64,000 nt of DNA from an uncultured Coriobacteriaceae bacterium (GCA_944322305.1 CALUOP010000009.1:1-64000); one strand, 5' to 3'; positions 34,641-43,928 are shown, counted from the first letter of the stretch. Numbers and translations: made by a program. Notes: a model not told the origin generated them from the sequence alone.

Positions 34641-34683
34641 AGTATACGTGAATTTATGAAAACCAACTGGTTACTACCAGTTG
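34641..34683 (-). promoter_or_regulatory. nagB promoter with NagR/DasR-like operator
   Basis: The perfect inverted repeat CAACTGGT-TACT-ACCAGTTG (34664-34683) carries the ACTGGT/ACCAGT half-sites expected for a GntR-family NagR/DasR site. On the minus strand TATACT (34641-34646) lies just downstream, so a bound repressor would cover the -35 region. Confidence 0.7.
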
Positions 34684-34839
34684 AATTCGCGAACGGTCGA
34701 AATCTCCATGTGAGGGGTCTAAACGGCAACATGTTGGCGGAAAATGTACAGAAAAAACGCGGCGAACGGCTGAGGCACGGCGTGTCGCCGGTGGCAAGGG
34801 TGCCTGCGGTAACGGTGCGCGATTTCCACGGGTAGCGGC

Positions 34840-35335
34840 GCGCGTTTTTCTCGGCAGGTGCTACGGTGCGCATATTTCTCTCGACAGGTACGGCAGTGCG
34901 CACGCTTCTCTCGACAGATGCAGTCTACCTGAGCCTTTTGGGCCCAACCCTGCACACTCTTCTCGGCAGATGCAAAACCGACATGCGGCGCACTCCCCCA
35001 ACGCTTGCATCTGTCGAGAAAAACCGGGCGAAATCGTGCAACAATCCCTGCCGACGTCGCACCTGCCGAGAAGAACATGCCAACGCATCGTCAGTGGCCC
35101 CAGCCCCCTCACACCTGTTGAGAAAAACCAGCAAAACAGCGCGGCATGCGTTGCCGACGTTGCGTCTGCCGAGACAAACGCACCGACATACCACCAGCAG
35201 GTTCAGCCTTCCTGTATCTGCCGGGAAGAACGAGCGGGGCGGTCCCGCGTGCAGAAAACGCCTGCATCTGCCGAGAAGATCGCGCAGAGCCCCCCCGCGC
35301 GCAGAAAACGCCTGCGCCAGCCAAGAAAAAAGCGC
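34840..35335. repeat. Array 5: phased CTCGRCAG boxes, two convergent arms
   Basis: The same boxes as array 1. Plus-orientation boxes start at 34845, 34874, 34905 and 34957; reverse-complement boxes start at 35007, 35059, 35111, 35162, 35214, 35264 and 35314. Spacing in the right arm is 50-52 bp, and in the left arm 29, 31 and 52 bp. The centre (GCAAAACCG...CTCCCCC) resembles that of array 1. The array fills the gap between the nagB control region and the end of glmM. No gene is evident at 34690-35501. Confidence 0.88.
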
Positions 35336-35501
35336 TCCGGAGCATGAAGCCCCGGAGCGCTCGAAGCGCAATCAGCACGATGCGGTGCAACGCCATCGGC
35401 GCAACATGATCAAGGCAACGTGACGCCCTCGGCGGACGCGTCGCCCGCAGCCGGGCACGCCCGCGCAGCGCGCCCCGTCCTAGCGCCGCCGCCCCGCGCG
35501 C

Positions 35502-36842
35502 TTACTCGGCGCGGTACGGCTCGAGCGCCTTCAGCACGAAGGCGTTGGCTTGCTGGCACAGCTCGTCGGTCGGCGCCTCGGCCAGCGTGCGCACAAGCGG
35601 CTCGGTGCCGGAGGCGCGCACGAGCACGCGACCGCGGTCGCCCAAAAACTCGCCGGCCTCCTTGGCGGCAGCCAGCACCGCCGGGTCGTTCATCGCCGCG
35701 TCCTTGTCGGTCACGCGCACGTTCACCAGCTCCTGCGGGTACAGCTTCACCGGCGCCGCCAGCTGCGAGAGCGTCTCGCGCTCGGCACGGATAACCTCCA
35801 TCACGCGCAGCGAGGTCATGATGCCGTCGCCGGTGCACTCGATGTCGCCGAAGATGATGTGGCCCGACTGCTCGCCGCCCAGGCTGTAGCCGTTCTCGCG
35901 CATGCAGGCGTACACGTACTTATCGCCCACCTGCGTGGTCTCGTAAGCGAGGTGCGCCTGATCGAACGCCTTGAACAGGCCGTAGTTGCTCATAACGGTA
36001 GGCACCACGGTACCGGCGGTGAGGCGACCGTGCTTGTTGAGGTACACGCCGCACACGTAAAGGATGAGATCGCCGTCGACCACGTTGCCGCGCTCGTCCA
36101 CCGCCAGGCAGCGGTCGGCGTCGCCGTCGTAGGCAAAGCCCACGTCCAGGCCCTGCTCAACCACGTGGCGGCGCAGACGGTCGATGTGGGTGGAGCCGCA
36201 GTCCACGTTGATGTTGAGGCCGTTGGGCGCGTTGTTGATCACGCGGACGTCGGCGCCCAGCGCGTCGAACACCGGCTTGGCCACCGAGGAGGCGGCGCCG
36301 TTTGCGCAGTCCAGGCCGATCTTGACGCCCTGGAGGGAGAAGTTGGCGCTGGCGATGAGGTGGGCGATGTAGCGGTTGCGGCCCTGCATGTAGTCGATCG
36401 TGGAGCCGATGGCGTCGCCGGTGGCCAGCGGCACCTCGCTCTCGCCGTCGATGTAGGCCTCGATAAGCTCAAGCACGTCCTCGTCCATCTTGTAGCCGTC
36501 GCCGTTGACGAGCTTGATGCCGTTGTCGGTGTAGGGGTTGTGGGAGGCCGAGATCATGATGCCGCAGTCGAAGCGGCCGTCGAGCGTCTCATAGGCCAGG
36601 CCCGGCGTGGGGATGACGTGCAGCATGTACACGTCGGCGCCGGAGGCCACGAGACCGGCGGTGAGCGCCGACTCGAACATGTAGCTGGAGCGGCGGGTGT
36701 CCTTGCCCAGGACCACGCGCGCCTTCTTGCCCTGCCGCGCGCCGTAGTACCAGCCCACGTAGCGGCCGATCTTGAAGGCGTGGTCAACCGTGAGCCCCAC
36801 GTTGGCCTCTCCACGGAAGCCGTCGGTGCCGAAGTACTTCAT
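35502..36842 (-). CDS. glmM: Phosphoglucosamine mutase
   Basis: A 446-aa GlmM that makes glucosamine-1-phosphate for peptidoglycan. It has the start KYFGTDGFRGEANVGLTVDHAF, the phosphoserine loop GIMISASHNPYTDNGIKL, the metal-binding loop FAYDGDADRCLAVDERG, the sugar loop GGEQSGHIIFGDIECTGDG and the phosphate site VRASGTEPLVR. AAAGGAG precedes ATG 36842. The leader carries a 9-bp hairpin right after a TACAAT -10 element. Its placement next to nagB, across array 5, groups opposing amino-sugar reactions. Confidence 0.97.
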   Translation of the reverse strand: MKYFGTDGFRGEANVGLTVDHAFKIGRYVGWYYGARQGKKARVVLGKDTRRSSYMFESALTAGLVASGADVYMLHVIPTPGLAYETLDGRFDCGIMISASHNPYTDNGIKLVNGDGYKMDEDVLELIEAYIDGESEVPLATGDAIGSTIDYMQGRNRYIAHLIASANFSLQGVKIGLDCANGAASSVAKPVFDALGADVRVINNAPNGLNINVDCGSTHIDRLRRHVVEQGLDVGFAYDGDADRCLAVDERGNVVDGDLILYVCGVYLNKHGRLTAGTVVPTVMSNYGLFKAFDQAHLAYETTQVGDKYVYACMRENGYSLGGEQSGHIIFGDIECTGDGIMTSLRVMEVIRAERETLSQLAAPVKLYPQELVNVRVTDKDAAMNDPAVLAAAKEAGEFLGDRGRVLVRASGTEPLVRTLAEAPTDELCQQANAFVLKALEPYRAE

Positions 36843-37134
36843 AGGTAAAACTCCTTTGCGCGTCATGCGATAAAACGGCGGTGCCGCTTTCCCGACCCAC
36901 GTAACAACTGGTCTGCTCAAAAGCAGACCACGCAGTATTGTAGCGCCCGCCGCGCGCAAGCATAGCGCCAGCGGGCAACTTGCTCAGAACGTCCACCGGC
37001 GGTGCGCACCGGCAGGCATCCGGCCGGGAATGCCGCGCGAGCGGCAAACGGGCAGAGGCATGGAAACGAACGGAAGCATAGCCCGTCCCCTGCCGCTGCA
37101 CACCCCGCGCGCCCGCCTGCAAACTGCGCCGTCA
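36843..37134 (-). promoter_or_regulatory. glmM leader: -10 element and 5'-end hairpin
   Basis: On the minus strand TACAAT (36937-36942) is followed within a few bases by TGGTCTGCT-TTTG-AGCAGACCA (36909-36930), a perfect 9-bp stem. If transcription starts after TACAAT the hairpin would cap the 5' end. Its ends also resemble NagR/DasR half-sites TGGTCT/AGACCA with wider spacing. I see nothing else in 36960-37134. Confidence 0.45.
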
Positions 37135-37167
37135 CAAAAAAGAACCCGCCACGGGGACGGGTTCTTT
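37135..37167 (-). terminator. Terminator of the rplM-rpsI operon
   Basis: Stem AAAGAACCCG/CGGGTTCTTT (37139-37148 and 37158-37167) with a 9-nt loop, continuing into TTT on the minus strand, 33 bases after the rpsI stop codon. Confidence 0.9.
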
Positions 37168-37199
37168 GACAAGCAAATATACGCGACTCGCAGCGGCGC

Positions 37200-37595
<396 letters not shown>

Positions 37596-37598
37596 GGG

Positions 37599-38042
37599 TT
37601 ACGCCTCCAGCTCGATCTTCACGGGGTTCTGGGCAGCATGCGGATGCTCGGTGCCTGCGTAGACCTTGAGCTTGCGGAGCTGCTGGCGGCCGAGCGTGGT
37701 CTTGGGGAGCATGCCGCGCACGGCGCGCTCGATAACGCGCTCGGGGTGCTTCTCCATCGCCTGACGGAACGTCTCAGCCTTGAGGCCGCCGTTGTAGCCG
37801 GTGTGATGGTAGTAGGTCTTCGTGTTCGCCTTGTTGCCGGTAAGCTGGACCTTATCGGCGTTGATGACGATCACGAAATCGCCGGTGTCAACGTGGGGGG
37901 TGTACTGGGGCTTGTTCTTGCCGCGCAGGATCATGGCGATCTGGGTGGCAAGGCGGCCGAGGATAGCACCCTCAGCGTCGATGAGGTACCAGTTGCGCTG
38001 AACCTCACCCGGCTTTGCGTAGCGAGTCGACTTGTTGATCAC
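37599..38042 (-). CDS. rplM: 50S ribosomal protein L13
   Basis: A 147-aa L13: [64 protein letters not shown] and [23 protein letters not shown]. The start is GTG 38042 with AGGAGG upstream. A strong promoter and a leader hairpin lie upstream, fitting autogenous control of the L13-S9 operon. Confidence 0.99.
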   Translation of the reverse strand: MINKSTRYAKPGEVQRNWYLIDAEGAILGRLATQIAMILRGKNKPQYTPHVDTGDFVIVINADKVQLTGNKANTKTYYHHTGYNGGLKAETFRQAMEKHPERVIERAVRGMLPKTTLGRQQLRKLKVYAGTEHPHAAQNPVKIELEA

Positions 38043-38065
38043 GAGACTCCTCCTGGTGAATGTTT

Positions 38066-38094
38066 TTTACAGAGATTACACGGGGCTCTGTAAA
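38066..38094 (-). promoter_or_regulatory. Leader hairpin upstream of rplM (possible L13 autoregulatory site)
   Basis: A perfect 9-bp stem TTTACAGAG/CTCTGTAAA with an 11-nt loop lies between the promoter and the rplM ribosome site. L13 operons often have a leader that binds L13; this assignment is by position only. Confidence 0.5.
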
Positions 38095-38105
38095 GCAACC
38101 TGATC

Positions 38106-38134
38106 AGTATATTCACGCCGACAACCTGCGTCAA
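38106..38134 (-). promoter_or_regulatory. rplM-rpsI promoter
   Basis: TTGACG, a 17-base gap and TATACT on the minus strand: the best sigma-70-type promoter in the window, giving a leader of about 55 nt. Confidence 0.85.
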
Positions 38135-38213
38135 CGGGTTTTGCCGGCACCCTCCACGAAAGCTGCATTTGCACAAGGTATCCACACGCAGGTGTCGGCG
38201 GGCAGCGCTGACC

Positions 38214-38352
38214 AGGGAGCCCGGGGCGAGAAGAACCCGGAATCTGCCCGAAATCAGATTCCGGAACCTTCTCGCCCCGGGCTCCCTCACGCGTTGCTGC
38301 TCCCCTGCTAGGCTGCACATGCGCCAAATTAAGCACGGCCTCATTTGGCGCA
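38214..38352. repeat. Repeat cassette upstream of helicase: palindromic element copy 2 plus GCGCCAAATTA palindrome
   Basis: 38214-38287 is a large palindrome (outer stem AGGGAGCCCGGGGCGAGAAG, inner GGAATCTG, centre CCCGAAAT). 38320-38352 is a second palindrome, TGCGCCAAATTA...TCATTTGGCGCA, around AGCACGGCC. The same pair in the same order and orientation lies just after the helicase gene. This copy is between divergent genes, so it is not a simple terminator. Confidence 0.85.
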
Positions 38353-38429
38353 CGGGCGGCGCGGCGAAACTATGTCCGCGCGCACTTATATACTATGGGC
38401 GAGAAAAACGCCAACGCAAAGGAGCCCCT

Positions 38430-41114
38430 ATGGCCGATGCATCCCTCACCGACACCGCGCCCGCCGCGCGCGCCAGCTCGTTTGCCGCCGGCAGCGCCGA
38501 GCCCGCGCCGCCCGGATCGCTTGGCGCGCTTGCCCCCTCGTGGTGGGAGCCCGAGGACGGCTCCGCGCCCGAGCCTTGGCTTTCGGCCGACGAGGCCTTC
38601 GAGCGCTTCCTCGGCTGGTGCGAGGAGCGCGGCATCGAGCTGTGGCCGCACCAGGAAGAAGCGCTGATGGACCTTGCCGCAGGCGACCACGTGATCCTGG
38701 GCACCCCCACCGGCTCAGGCAAGTCGCTCGTGGCGCTCGGGATGATCTACATGGCCATGACCCAGGGCAAGCGCGCTTACTACACCGCCCCCATCAAGGC
38801 GCTGGTGTCCGAGAAGTTCTTCGACCTGGTCGAGGTGCTCGGCCGCGACAACGTCGGGATGGTCACTGGCGACACCCACATAAACACCGCCGCCCCCGTC
38901 ATCTGCTGCACCGCCGAGATCCTGGCCAACCAGGCCCTGCGCGAAGGCAGCGAGGCCGACGTGGGCGCCGTTGCCATGGACGAGTTCCATTACTTCGCCG
39001 ACCCCGACCGCGGCTGGGCCTGGCAGGTGCCGCTGCTGACGCTGCCGCACGCGCAGTTCATGCTCATGAGCGCCACGCTGGGCGACGTGACCGCCATCGC
39101 CGCCGCCCTCGAGGAGCAGACCGGCACCCCGGTCGACCAGGTAACCGACGCGCCGCGCCCGGTGCCGCTCTCCTTCGAGTACGTCACCACCGCCATCGAG
39201 GGCACGGTCGAGCTCGCGCTGCGCCAAGGCGCCTCGCCGCTGTATATCGTGCACTTCTCGCAGGACGCAGCGCTTTCGTGCGCGCAGTCGCTCGCCAACT
39301 TCGGCATCGCCAGCAAGGAGCAGCGCGAGCGCATCAAGGAGGCCGCGCGCGGCACGCGCTTCACCACCGCCTTCGGCAAGATCCTGAAGCGCCTCATCGG
39401 CTGCGGCGTGGGCGTGCACCACGCCGGCATGCTGCCGCGCTACCGCCTGCTGGTGGAGAAGCTCGCCCAGCAGGGGCTCCTGCCCGTGATCTGCGGCACC
39501 GACACCCTGGGCGTGGGCATCAACGTGCCCATCCACACCGTGGTGCTCACGGCGCTCACCAAGTACGACGGCTACAAGATGCGCCGCCTGCGGGCGCGCG
39601 AGTTCCATCAGATCGCCGGGCGCGCCGGGCGCGCCGGCTTCGACACCGAGGGCCTGGTGATAGCCGAGGCGCCCGAGCACGACATCGAGAACGCCAAGCT
39701 CGTGGCCAAGGCCGGCGGCGACCCCAAGAAGCTCCGCAAGATCAAGCGCAAGAAGCCGCCGGAGGGCTTTGTCACCTGGAACGAGGCGACCTTCACGCGC
39801 CTCATCGAAGCCGCGCCCGAGACGCTCAAGCCCCGCCTGCGCATCACCCACTCCATGGTGCTCTCGCTGGTCGAGCAAGGCGGCGACGCGCGCGAGCGCG
39901 TCCGGGCGCTTATCGCCCGCAGCCTGCAGACGCCCGAAGAGAAGCTGCGCCTGAACGACCGCGCCGACGAGATCTTCGCCACGCTCATCGACTCGGGCGT
40001 AGTCGTGGTGACCGAGGTGCCGCCGGCGCCGGACGCGCCCGCGGGAACCGCACCCGAGAAGGACTACGCCCTCACGGTGGACCTGCCGGAGGACTTCGCG
40101 CTGGACCAACCGCTCTCCCCCTTTCTGCTCGCCGCCCTCGAGCTGCTGGACCCCGAGAGCGAGACCTACACCTTCGACCTCATCTCCATGGTGGAGGCCA
40201 CGCTGGAGGACCCCAAGCAGGTGCTGCGCGCCCAGGAGCGCGCCGCGCGCGACCGCGCCATGGCCGAGATGAAGGCCGACGGCGTGGAGTACGAGGAGCG
40301 GCTGGAGCGCATCCGGGACGTCACCTACGAAAAGCCGCTCGAGGAGCTGCTCGACGCCGCGTTTGAGCGGTACTGCGCCGAGGTGCCCTGGGCCAACGAC
40401 TACGAGCTCTCCCCCAAGAGCGTGCTGCGCGACATGCTGGAGAGCGCTTCTGACTTCAAGGGATACGTGCAGCGGCTGGGCATCGCGCGGTCCGAGGGCA
40501 TCCTGCTGCGCTACCTGGCCGAGGCGTACCGCGCGCTGATGCGCACCGTGCCGCTGGAGAAGCGCAACGAGCAGCTCGAGGACATCATCAGCTGGCTGGG
40601 CTTCGTGGTGAGAAGCGTCGACTCCAGCCTGGTAGACGAGTGGGAGGCTGCCGGCGAGACGGGTGCTTTGGACGCAGCGCCGCCGAGCGCCGCCGACGCC
40701 GTGGTGGCCGACCGCCGCGGCGTGACGCTCTTGGTCCGCAACGCCCTGATGCGCCGCGTGACGCTCGCCGCCGCTGGGCGCACCGACGAGCTCGGCAGCC
40801 TCGACGCCGACTGGGGCATGCCCGAAATCCGTTGGAAGCGCGCGCTGGAGGCCTACCACGCCGAGCACGAGGAGATCCTCACCGACGCTGACGCGCGCTC
40901 GACGGCGTTCTTCTCGGTTGACGAGACAGACGAGAAGCGCCCGGCCGAGGACGGCGGGCACGTGTGGCACGCGCACCAGATCTTCTCCGACGAGGCCGGC
41001 GACCACGACTTCGGCATCATGGCCGACCTCGACCTCGACGCCACGCAGGAGCAGAGCGAAGCCGTCTTCAAGAACTACCGCGTCGGCTTTTTCGAGGAGA
41101 TCAGCGAGGGCTGA
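38430..41114 (+). CDS. DEAD/DEAH-box helicase with C-terminal DUF3516
   Basis: An 894-aa Ski2-like superfamily 2 helicase. Walker A LGTPTGSGKSLVAL, motif II AVAMDEFHYF, motif III LMSATLGD, the VHHAGMLPRYR segment, CGTDTLGVGINVPIHTVVLTALTKYDG, and motif VI HQIAGRAGRAGFDTEG are all present. The last 350 residues form the DUF3516 domain that accompanies this actinobacterial group. It probably unwinds structured RNA in turnover or ribosome assembly. ATG 38430 follows AAAGGAG; TATACT at 38389-38394 is a likely -10 element. The gene is bracketed by two copies of a repeat cassette. Confidence 0.92.
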   Translation: MADASLTDTAPAARASSFAAGSAEPAPPGSLGALAPSWWEPEDGSAPEPWLSADEAFERFLGWCEERGIELWPHQEEALMDLAAGDHVILGTPTGSGKSLVALGMIYMAMTQGKRAYYTAPIKALVSEKFFDLVEVLGRDNVGMVTGDTHINTAAPVICCTAEILANQALREGSEADVGAVAMDEFHYFADPDRGWAWQVPLLTLPHAQFMLMSATLGDVTAIAAALEEQTGTPVDQVTDAPRPVPLSFEYVTTAIEGTVELALRQGASPLYIVHFSQDAALSCAQSLANFGIASKEQRERIKEAARGTRFTTAFGKILKRLIGCGVGVHHAGMLPRYRLLVEKLAQQGLLPVICGTDTLGVGINVPIHTVVLTALTKYDGYKMRRLRAREFHQIAGRAGRAGFDTEGLVIAEAPEHDIENAKLVAKAGGDPKKLRKIKRKKPPEGFVTWNEATFTRLIEAAPETLKPRLRITHSMVLSLVEQGGDARERVRALIARSLQTPEEKLRLNDRADEIFATLIDSGVVVVTEVPPAPDAPAGTAPEKDYALTVDLPEDFALDQPLSPFLLAALELLDPESETYTFDLISMVEATLEDPKQVLRAQERAARDRAMAEMKADGVEYEERLERIRDVTYEKPLEELLDAAFERYCAEVPWANDYELSPKSVLRDMLESASDFKGYVQRLGIARSEGILLRYLAEAYRALMRTVPLEKRNEQLEDIISWLGFVVRSVDSSLVDEWEAAGETGALDAAPPSAADAVVADRRGVTLLVRNALMRRVTLAAAGRTDELGSLDADWGMPEIRWKRALEAYHAEHEEILTDADARSTAFFSVDETDEKRPAEDGGHVWHAHQIFSDEAGDHDFGIMADLDLDATQEQSEAVFKNYRVGFFEEISEG

Positions 41115-41121
41115 GCACGTC

Positions 41122-41263
41122 GGTCGCACGAGAAATGCGACCCTAACGAGAGGGGCCCGGTGCCGAGGAACCCGAAATCTGCCCGACATCAGATTTCGGA
41201 ACCCTTGGCCCCGGGCCCCTTTCTCGCCTGTGCGCCAAATTAAGCACGGCCTAATCTGGCGCA
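41122..41263. repeat. Repeat cassette downstream of helicase: palindromic element copy 3 plus GCGCCAAATTA palindrome
   Basis: GGTCGCA/TGCGACC (41122-41142) is a small hairpin that may end helicase transcription. 41151-41220 is the palindromic element (AGGGGCCCGG outer stem, CCCGAAATCT inner, centre GCCCGACATC). 41231-41263 repeats the TGCGCCAAATTAAGCACGGCC palindrome with two changes from the upstream copy. Confidence 0.85.
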
Positions 41264-41270
41264 TTTCGTC

Positions 41271-42914
41271 TTACTGGCGATAGTGCGCGAAGAAGTCGGC
41301 CAGATCCTCCATGGCCTCGTGCAGCACCTCCATGCGCGGCAGGTACACGATGCGGAAGTGGTCGGGCTTCGCCCAGTTGAAACCGCCGCCGCGCGTGATG
41401 AGGATGCGCTTCTCGTGCAGCAGGTCGAGCGCGAACTGCTCGTCATCGGTGATGTTGAACTTCTCCACGTCCATCTTGGGGAAGATGTAAAACGCCGCCT
41501 TGGGCTTGACCGCCGTGATGCCGGGGATGGCGTTCAGCGCCTTATACACGTACTCGCGCTGCTCGTAGATGCGGCCGCCGGGCTCAACGTAGCGCTCCAC
41601 GCTCTGATAACCGCCCAGCGCCGTCTGCACGACGGACTGCGCCGGCACGTTGGAGCACAGGCGCATGTTGGAGAGCATGTTGATGCCGTAGATGAAGTCC
41701 TTCATGCAGCGCTTGTTGCCCGAAAGAATCATCCAGCCGATGCGGTAGCCCGCGATCATGTGGCTCTTGGAAAGGCCTGAGAACGTAACGCACGGCAGGT
41801 CGGGAGCCAGGCTCGCGATAGAGATGTGCTCAACGCCGTCCATGCACAGGCGGTCGTAGATCTCGTCCGAGAAGATCATGAGCTGGTTCTCGCGCGCGAT
41901 CTCCACGATCTCCTCGAGCACCTCGCGCGGGTACACGGCGCCTGTGGGGTTGTTGGGATTGATGATGACGATGGCCTTGGTGTTGGGCGTGATTTTGGCG
42001 CGCACGTCGTCCAGGTCGGGGTTCCAGTCGGCCTCCTCGTCGCACACGTAATGCACGGCGGTGCCGCCGGCGAGCGTGGCGCACGCGGTCCACAGCGGGT
42101 AGTCGGGGCTCGGGATGAGGATCTCGTCGCCGGTGTCCAACAGCGCGTTCATGCACAGCTGGATGAGCTCAGAGACGCCGTTGCCCGTGTAGATGCCGTC
42201 CATGGAGACATTGGGCAGGTGCTTGAGCTGCGCGTACTGCATGATGGCCTTGCGTGCCGAGAAGAGCCCGCGCGAGTCGGAGTAGCCCTCGCAGTCGGGC
42301 AGCTGCTGGCGCATGTCGGTGATGACCTCGTCGGGGGTGCGGAAGCCGAAGGGCGCCGGGTTGCCGATGTTGAGCTTCAAGATCCGCAGACCCTCGTCCT
42401 CCATGCGAGCGGCCTCGTCGGCCACCGGGCCGCGGACGTCGTAGAGCACGTTGTCGAGCTTGGTTGACTTGGTGAACTGGCGCATGGGTGCGCTCCTTTG
42501 CGTGTCGGTGGTTGGGCGAGAAGCGCCCGCGGCATGTGCGGCGCGGGCGGACGTGGAGGCGGCCGCAGGCCGCGCGGAAGCTCGCCCTGGCGGCGCGGCG
42601 GGAGCCGGCGGGGTTGATGCGGCCGCAGACACAGCGCGCGCGACTGGATCTGACTGAGGCTGAACCGTAGCCGAAGCGGCCGACTGAGGCGCGTCCGCAT
42701 TGCCCGCGAGCCATGCAACGTCAACGTCAAGCAGGCTGGCAAGCAGCCGCATCACGTCGCGCCGGGGAACGGTCTTGCCGCTCACGTACTGGCTCACCTG
42801 GCTTTTTCCCAGCTTCTTGCCCTGTGCGGCGGCACGGCGGATAAGGTCGGCCTGCTTCACGTGCGCCGTGTCCATCGCGCTTCTCAGCCGCTCTGCAAAC
42901 GCCGTCTCCCCCAT
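41271..42914 (-). CDS. XRE-type HTH fused to alanine-type aminotransferase (AlaA-like)
   Basis: A 547-aa fusion. Residues 1 to about 75 are an XRE/Cro helix-turn-helix (ETAFAERLRSAMDTAHVKQADLIRRA, GKSQVSQYVSGKTVPRRDVMRLLASLL). An Ala/Pro/Ser linker of about 70 residues follows. The rest is an alanine aminotransferase of the AlaA type (RILKLNIGNPAPFGFRTPDEV, NNPTGAVY, SDEIYDRL, Schiff-base lysine in FSGLSKSHMIAGYRIGWM). It should make alanine from pyruvate and glutamate while also binding DNA. ATG 42914 has GGGAGG upstream. Five GTTCAA boxes in the upstream region are likely its own operators. Confidence 0.92.
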   Translation of the reverse strand: MGETAFAERLRSAMDTAHVKQADLIRRAAAQGKKLGKSQVSQYVSGKTVPRRDVMRLLASLLDVDVAWLAGNADAPQSAASATVQPQSDPVARAVSAAASTPPAPAAPPGRASARPAAASTSARAAHAAGASRPTTDTQRSAPMRQFTKSTKLDNVLYDVRGPVADEAARMEDEGLRILKLNIGNPAPFGFRTPDEVITDMRQQLPDCEGYSDSRGLFSARKAIMQYAQLKHLPNVSMDGIYTGNGVSELIQLCMNALLDTGDEILIPSPDYPLWTACATLAGGTAVHYVCDEEADWNPDLDDVRAKITPNTKAIVIINPNNPTGAVYPREVLEEIVEIARENQLMIFSDEIYDRLCMDGVEHISIASLAPDLPCVTFSGLSKSHMIAGYRIGWMILSGNKRCMKDFIYGINMLSNMRLCSNVPAQSVVQTALGGYQSVERYVEPGGRIYEQREYVYKALNAIPGITAVKPKAAFYIFPKMDVEKFNITDDEQFALDLLHEKRILITRGGGFNWAKPDHFRIVYLPRMEVLHEAMEDLADFFAHYRQ

Positions 42915-42933
42915 GTCGCACCTCCCGCACTGA

Positions 42934-43046
42934 AAGTTCAATTTCAGAAGCATTGCAAATTGAACTTCACCGAGTTTCTCTCGGCAGTATGTTCAATTTA
43001 AGCGCCAGTATAACACGGCAGAGTTCAAAGGAGAGTTCAATTTTAT
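42934..43046 (-). promoter_or_regulatory. Control region with five GTTCAAWTT boxes and one array-type box
   Basis: GTTCAA-type boxes lie at 42934-42944, 42957-42967 (inverted), 42991-43000, 43022-43029 and 43034-43046. On the minus strand TATACT lies near 43008-43013. Between boxes, TTTCTCTCGGCAGTATG (42974-42990) matches the repeat box of arrays 1 and 5. The boxes are good candidate operators for the HTH-aminotransferase. Confidence 0.65.
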
Positions 43047-43114
43047 AAAACCAGTGGGATCTTGCGCATAGATGTGCCTGGCTTGCTGCCTGCACCAAGC
43101 CGGGCGCCCGATCC

Positions 43115-43897
43115 TTACAGGCAGGTCCAAGGCTCTTGGCGGACGGCGCACTTCTGCGCAAAGGCCTCACGGGCGGCTGTCAGCGCTTCGCCGCCGCCAA
43201 TCGTGCGCGCACCGGCTGGGCACACTGCCACGCAACGAAAACACGAGATGCAGCGGTCGACATCCGTTGCGGTTGTGTCGTCAAAGGTGATGGCGCCCGT
43301 GGGGCAAAAGCGTACGCACAGGCCGCAGGTCGTGCACTCGTCGGCGTCCGCCTCGGGCTTGAAGACCACGCCGCCAAAGGTGCGGTAGGGCCGGCTGCCG
43401 GGGATCGACGCCACGCGCGCGGCCTCGGCGCTGTCCGCACGAGCGAGCTTCTCGACCACCTGCGCGGCAAACGCCCGCACCGCCGCAAGGTCGTCGGCAT
43501 CCGGACGGCCTTCGGCCACGTTGGTCATAAGCGAGTGGTGCGCCACGAACGAACCGAGCGCCACGGGGACAAAGCCACCCTCCCCCAGCACGTCGGCCAT
43601 CTCCAAGAACGTGTCGTCCACCGCGCGGTTTCCGTAGCTCACGATAAGCACGGCGGGCACGCCCTCGCCCACGCAGCGCCTGAGCTTCTCTGCCGCCGGC
43701 GCCGGAACACGGCCACCGTACGACGGCACCGCGAACACCGCAAGGTCTCCTGGGGCAAAGGCGGGCACCGCGCGTTTCTGCGGCGTGATGTCGGCGACCT
43801 CATAGGGAATCCCCGTAGCTCGGCAAAACTCCTCCGCGATCTGCATGGTCGTGCCGGCACCCGTGAACACGCACGCGCGAACGTTCTCGATCTTCAT
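43115..43897 (-). CDS. Flavodoxin-ferredoxin fusion protein (EFR1-like)
   Basis: A 260-aa redox protein. The N-terminal half is a flavodoxin-like domain that binds FMN (VFTGAGTTMQIAEEFCRA, VPSYGGRVPAPAAEKLRR, IVSYGNRAVDDTFLEMAD). The C-terminal half holds two [4Fe-4S] clusters (CTTCGLCVRFCPTGAI and CISCFRCVAVCPAGA). This arrangement is that of EFR1-type ferrodoxins in anaerobes, which pass low-potential electrons between cytosolic enzymes. I prefer ATG 43897, which has AAGG at proper spacing, over the ATG three codons upstream. Confidence 0.9.
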   Translation of the reverse strand: MKIENVRACVFTGAGTTMQIAEEFCRATGIPYEVADITPQKRAVPAFAPGDLAVFAVPSYGGRVPAPAAEKLRRCVGEGVPAVLIVSYGNRAVDDTFLEMADVLGEGGFVPVALGSFVAHHSLMTNVAEGRPDADDLAAVRAFAAQVVEKLARADSAEAARVASIPGSRPYRTFGGVVFKPEADADECTTCGLCVRFCPTGAITFDDTTATDVDRCISCFRCVAVCPAGARTIGGGEALTAAREAFAQKCAVRQEPWTCL

Positions 43898-43928
43898 ACC
43901 ATCCATCCTTCCCCTCAAACGCAACGCT

